From positions 1-6,518 of the forward strand of contig DATFXR010000263.1 of assembly GCA_035315685.1 (NCBI GenBank): DNA of 6,518 nucleotides, written 5' to 3'. This document shows positions 5,292-6,518 of the stretch, one piece after another. This stretch comes from QHWK01 sp035315685. GTDB lineage: Bacteria; Acidobacteriota; Vicinamibacteria; Vicinamibacterales; CAVVIG01. Position 1 is the stretch's first letter. Each line of letters begins with the position of its first letter. A model generated the notes under the pieces. The model had not been told where the DNA came from, did not search any database, and saw nothing but the letters and a program-made list of their open reading frames with translations. The position numbers were made by a program, and so were the translations under genes.

Positions 5292-6518
5292 CGGCTGAGC
5301 CGGACGAACGGGTTGCGGCTGCGCGTCGCCCCGTGCACGTCCTCGTGTGCATGCAGCAGGTACTTCGCCATCGTCGGCACGAGCGTCCGCGACAACACGT
5401 ACGAGGCGAGCATCGCGAACACCACCGCTTCGGCCATCGGCACGAACAGATAGCGGCCGACGCCGGTGAGGAAGAACATCGGCACGAAGACGATGCAGAT
5501 GCAGATCGTCGAGACGAACGCCGGAATGGCGATCTGCTGCGAGCCGTCGAGGATCGCCGGCTCGAGCTCCTTGCCCTGCTCGAGGTGCCAGTTGATGTTC
5601 TCGATCGCGACGGTCGCGTCGTCGACGAGGATGCCGACCGCCAGCGCGAGACCGCCGAGCGTCATGATGTTGATCGTTTCGCCGAGCGCGCTCAGCACGA
5701 TGATCGAGCTGAGGACCGACAGCGGGATCGAGACGGCGATGATCAGCGTGCTGCGCCAGCTCCCGAGGAAGACCAGGATCATGAACGCGGTGAGGCAGGC
5801 CGCAACGACCGCCTCGCGCAGCACCCCCTGAATCGACGCGCGGACGAACAGCGACTGGTCCGCAAGCGGTTTCACCTCGAGGTTCGGCGGCAGCCCGGGC
5901 AGCACCCTCGCCACCGCGTCCTTGATGTTCGCAATCACGTCGAGCGTCGAGGCGTTGCCGGTCTTCTGGATCACCATCAGCGCCGCGCGCTGGCCGTCGA
6001 CGCGCGCGATGTTGGTCTGCGGTGGATAGCTGTTGCGCACGTGCGCCACGTCATGGATGTAGATCGGCGTCGAGCCGACCGCCTTGATCGGCAGGTCGTT
6101 CAGCTCACGGACGGTACGCGGGCTCGCGTTCAGATCGACGTCGTACTCGATCGAGCCGATCTTCGACGTCCCCGACGGCAGAATCAGGTTCTGCTGGGTG
6201 ATCGCGTTGACGACGTCGGCCGGCGCCAGGTGCTGCGCCTGCAGCGCGCCAGGATCGAGATCCACCTGGATTTGCGGCTGCTTGCCGCCGTACGGCCACG
6301 GAATCGCCGCGCCCGACACGGTCGCCAGCTGCGGCCGGATGAAGTTGACGCCAAGGTCGAACAGCTGCTGCTCGGAGAGCCCGTTGCCCGACAGGGCGAG
6401 CTGGATGATCGGCACGCTCGACGCGTTGTAGGTGATGATGAACGGTGGCGTCGTGCCGACCGGCGCCTGCCGCAGCATCGCCTGCGACACCGCCGTGGTC
6501 TGCGCGACCGCGAGGTCA
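5288..6518 (-). pseudogene. RND efflux pump (HAE1-like), N-terminal fragment up to TM6, 5' end outside window
   Basis: Enters from the right edge at DLAVAQTTA and runs 409 residues to a TGA at 5288. By AcrB comparison about the first 110 residues are outside. Visible parts: first periplasmic loop (VPIIQLALSGNGLS, QVDLDPGALQAQHLAPADVV, IGSIEYDVDLN), then TM2-TM6. TM4 carries the proton-relay pair in AVGILVDDATVAIEN (Asp-Asp codons at 5618-5623). After TM6 (LVPTMAKYLL) the frame keeps the family's cytoplasmic segment RNPFVRL, then stops. Pumps of this family are about 1,040 residues; the fragment continues, out of frame, at the end of the second periplasmic loop (5291 leftward). Roughly 300 residues, with TM7 and most of that loop, are missing at the join. 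The pump would be an inner-membrane proton antiporter; as read it cannot be made. Confidence 0.87.
5291..5303. other. 13-bp palindrome at the pump's deletion join
   Basis: CCGGCT-G-AGCCGG is a perfect 6-bp inverted repeat around one base. It covers the point where the N-terminal frame (NPFVRL) gives way to the C-terminal frame (QPVIDIF). It also contains the first bases after the overlapping stop and start triplets. Whether it caused or resulted from the deletion cannot be seen. Confidence 0.6.

Noticed and set aside
4638..6518. Two genuine separate genes encoding a split RND pump
   Set aside because: The pieces together lack TM7 and most of the second periplasmic loop, and the downstream frame continues family-like residues (QPVIDIF) upstream of its supposed GTG start. 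A deletion explains this better than a natural split.

Overview
The window is high-GC bacterial DNA, with G or C dominating third codon positions. The gene families (exported HEAT-repeat proteins, an RND efflux operon of HAE1-like type) and several different short tandem repeats between or at the edges of genes would suit an environmental Acidobacteria-like genome, for example Vicinamibacteria. That placement is inference; no marker gene is present to settle it.

Layout. (1) 1-1363, plus strand: the 3' end of one HEAT-repeat gene, overlapped by 4 bp by a second, complete exported protein with a cysteine-containing N-terminal domain and C-terminal HEAT repeats. (2) 1364-1463: gap between convergent genes, with a G-rich 18-bp hairpin that overlaps a four-tract G-quadruplex motif. 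(3) 1464-2482, minus strand: a two-gene unit of an XRE-cupin regulator and a half-size EamA/DMT transporter, overlapping by ATGA, with a promoter and palindromic operator candidate just upstream. (4) 2540-6518, minus strand: a tripartite RND efflux operon in the order inner-membrane pump, periplasmic adaptor, outer-membrane factor.

The main result is that the efflux operon is broken in two separate places while its middle gene is intact. The pump has lost roughly 300 residues (TM7 and most of the second periplasmic loop) and is out of frame at the join. The outer-membrane factor stops resembling its family after about 195 of the usual 450-480 residues and runs into an octamer repeat and unrelated DNA. 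The adaptor reads as full length. This is either a decaying operon or a pair of collapsed joins in a metagenome assembly.

Three repeat types occur: TTAAGAA heptads in inverted clusters between pump and adaptor, CTCYGTGT octamers at the end of the truncated outer-membrane factor, and a GTGTCCTT-type repeat that encodes the hydrophobic core of a signal peptide. I see no RNA gene, CRISPR array, insertion sequence or prophage, and nothing I would call a new defence or metabolic system.
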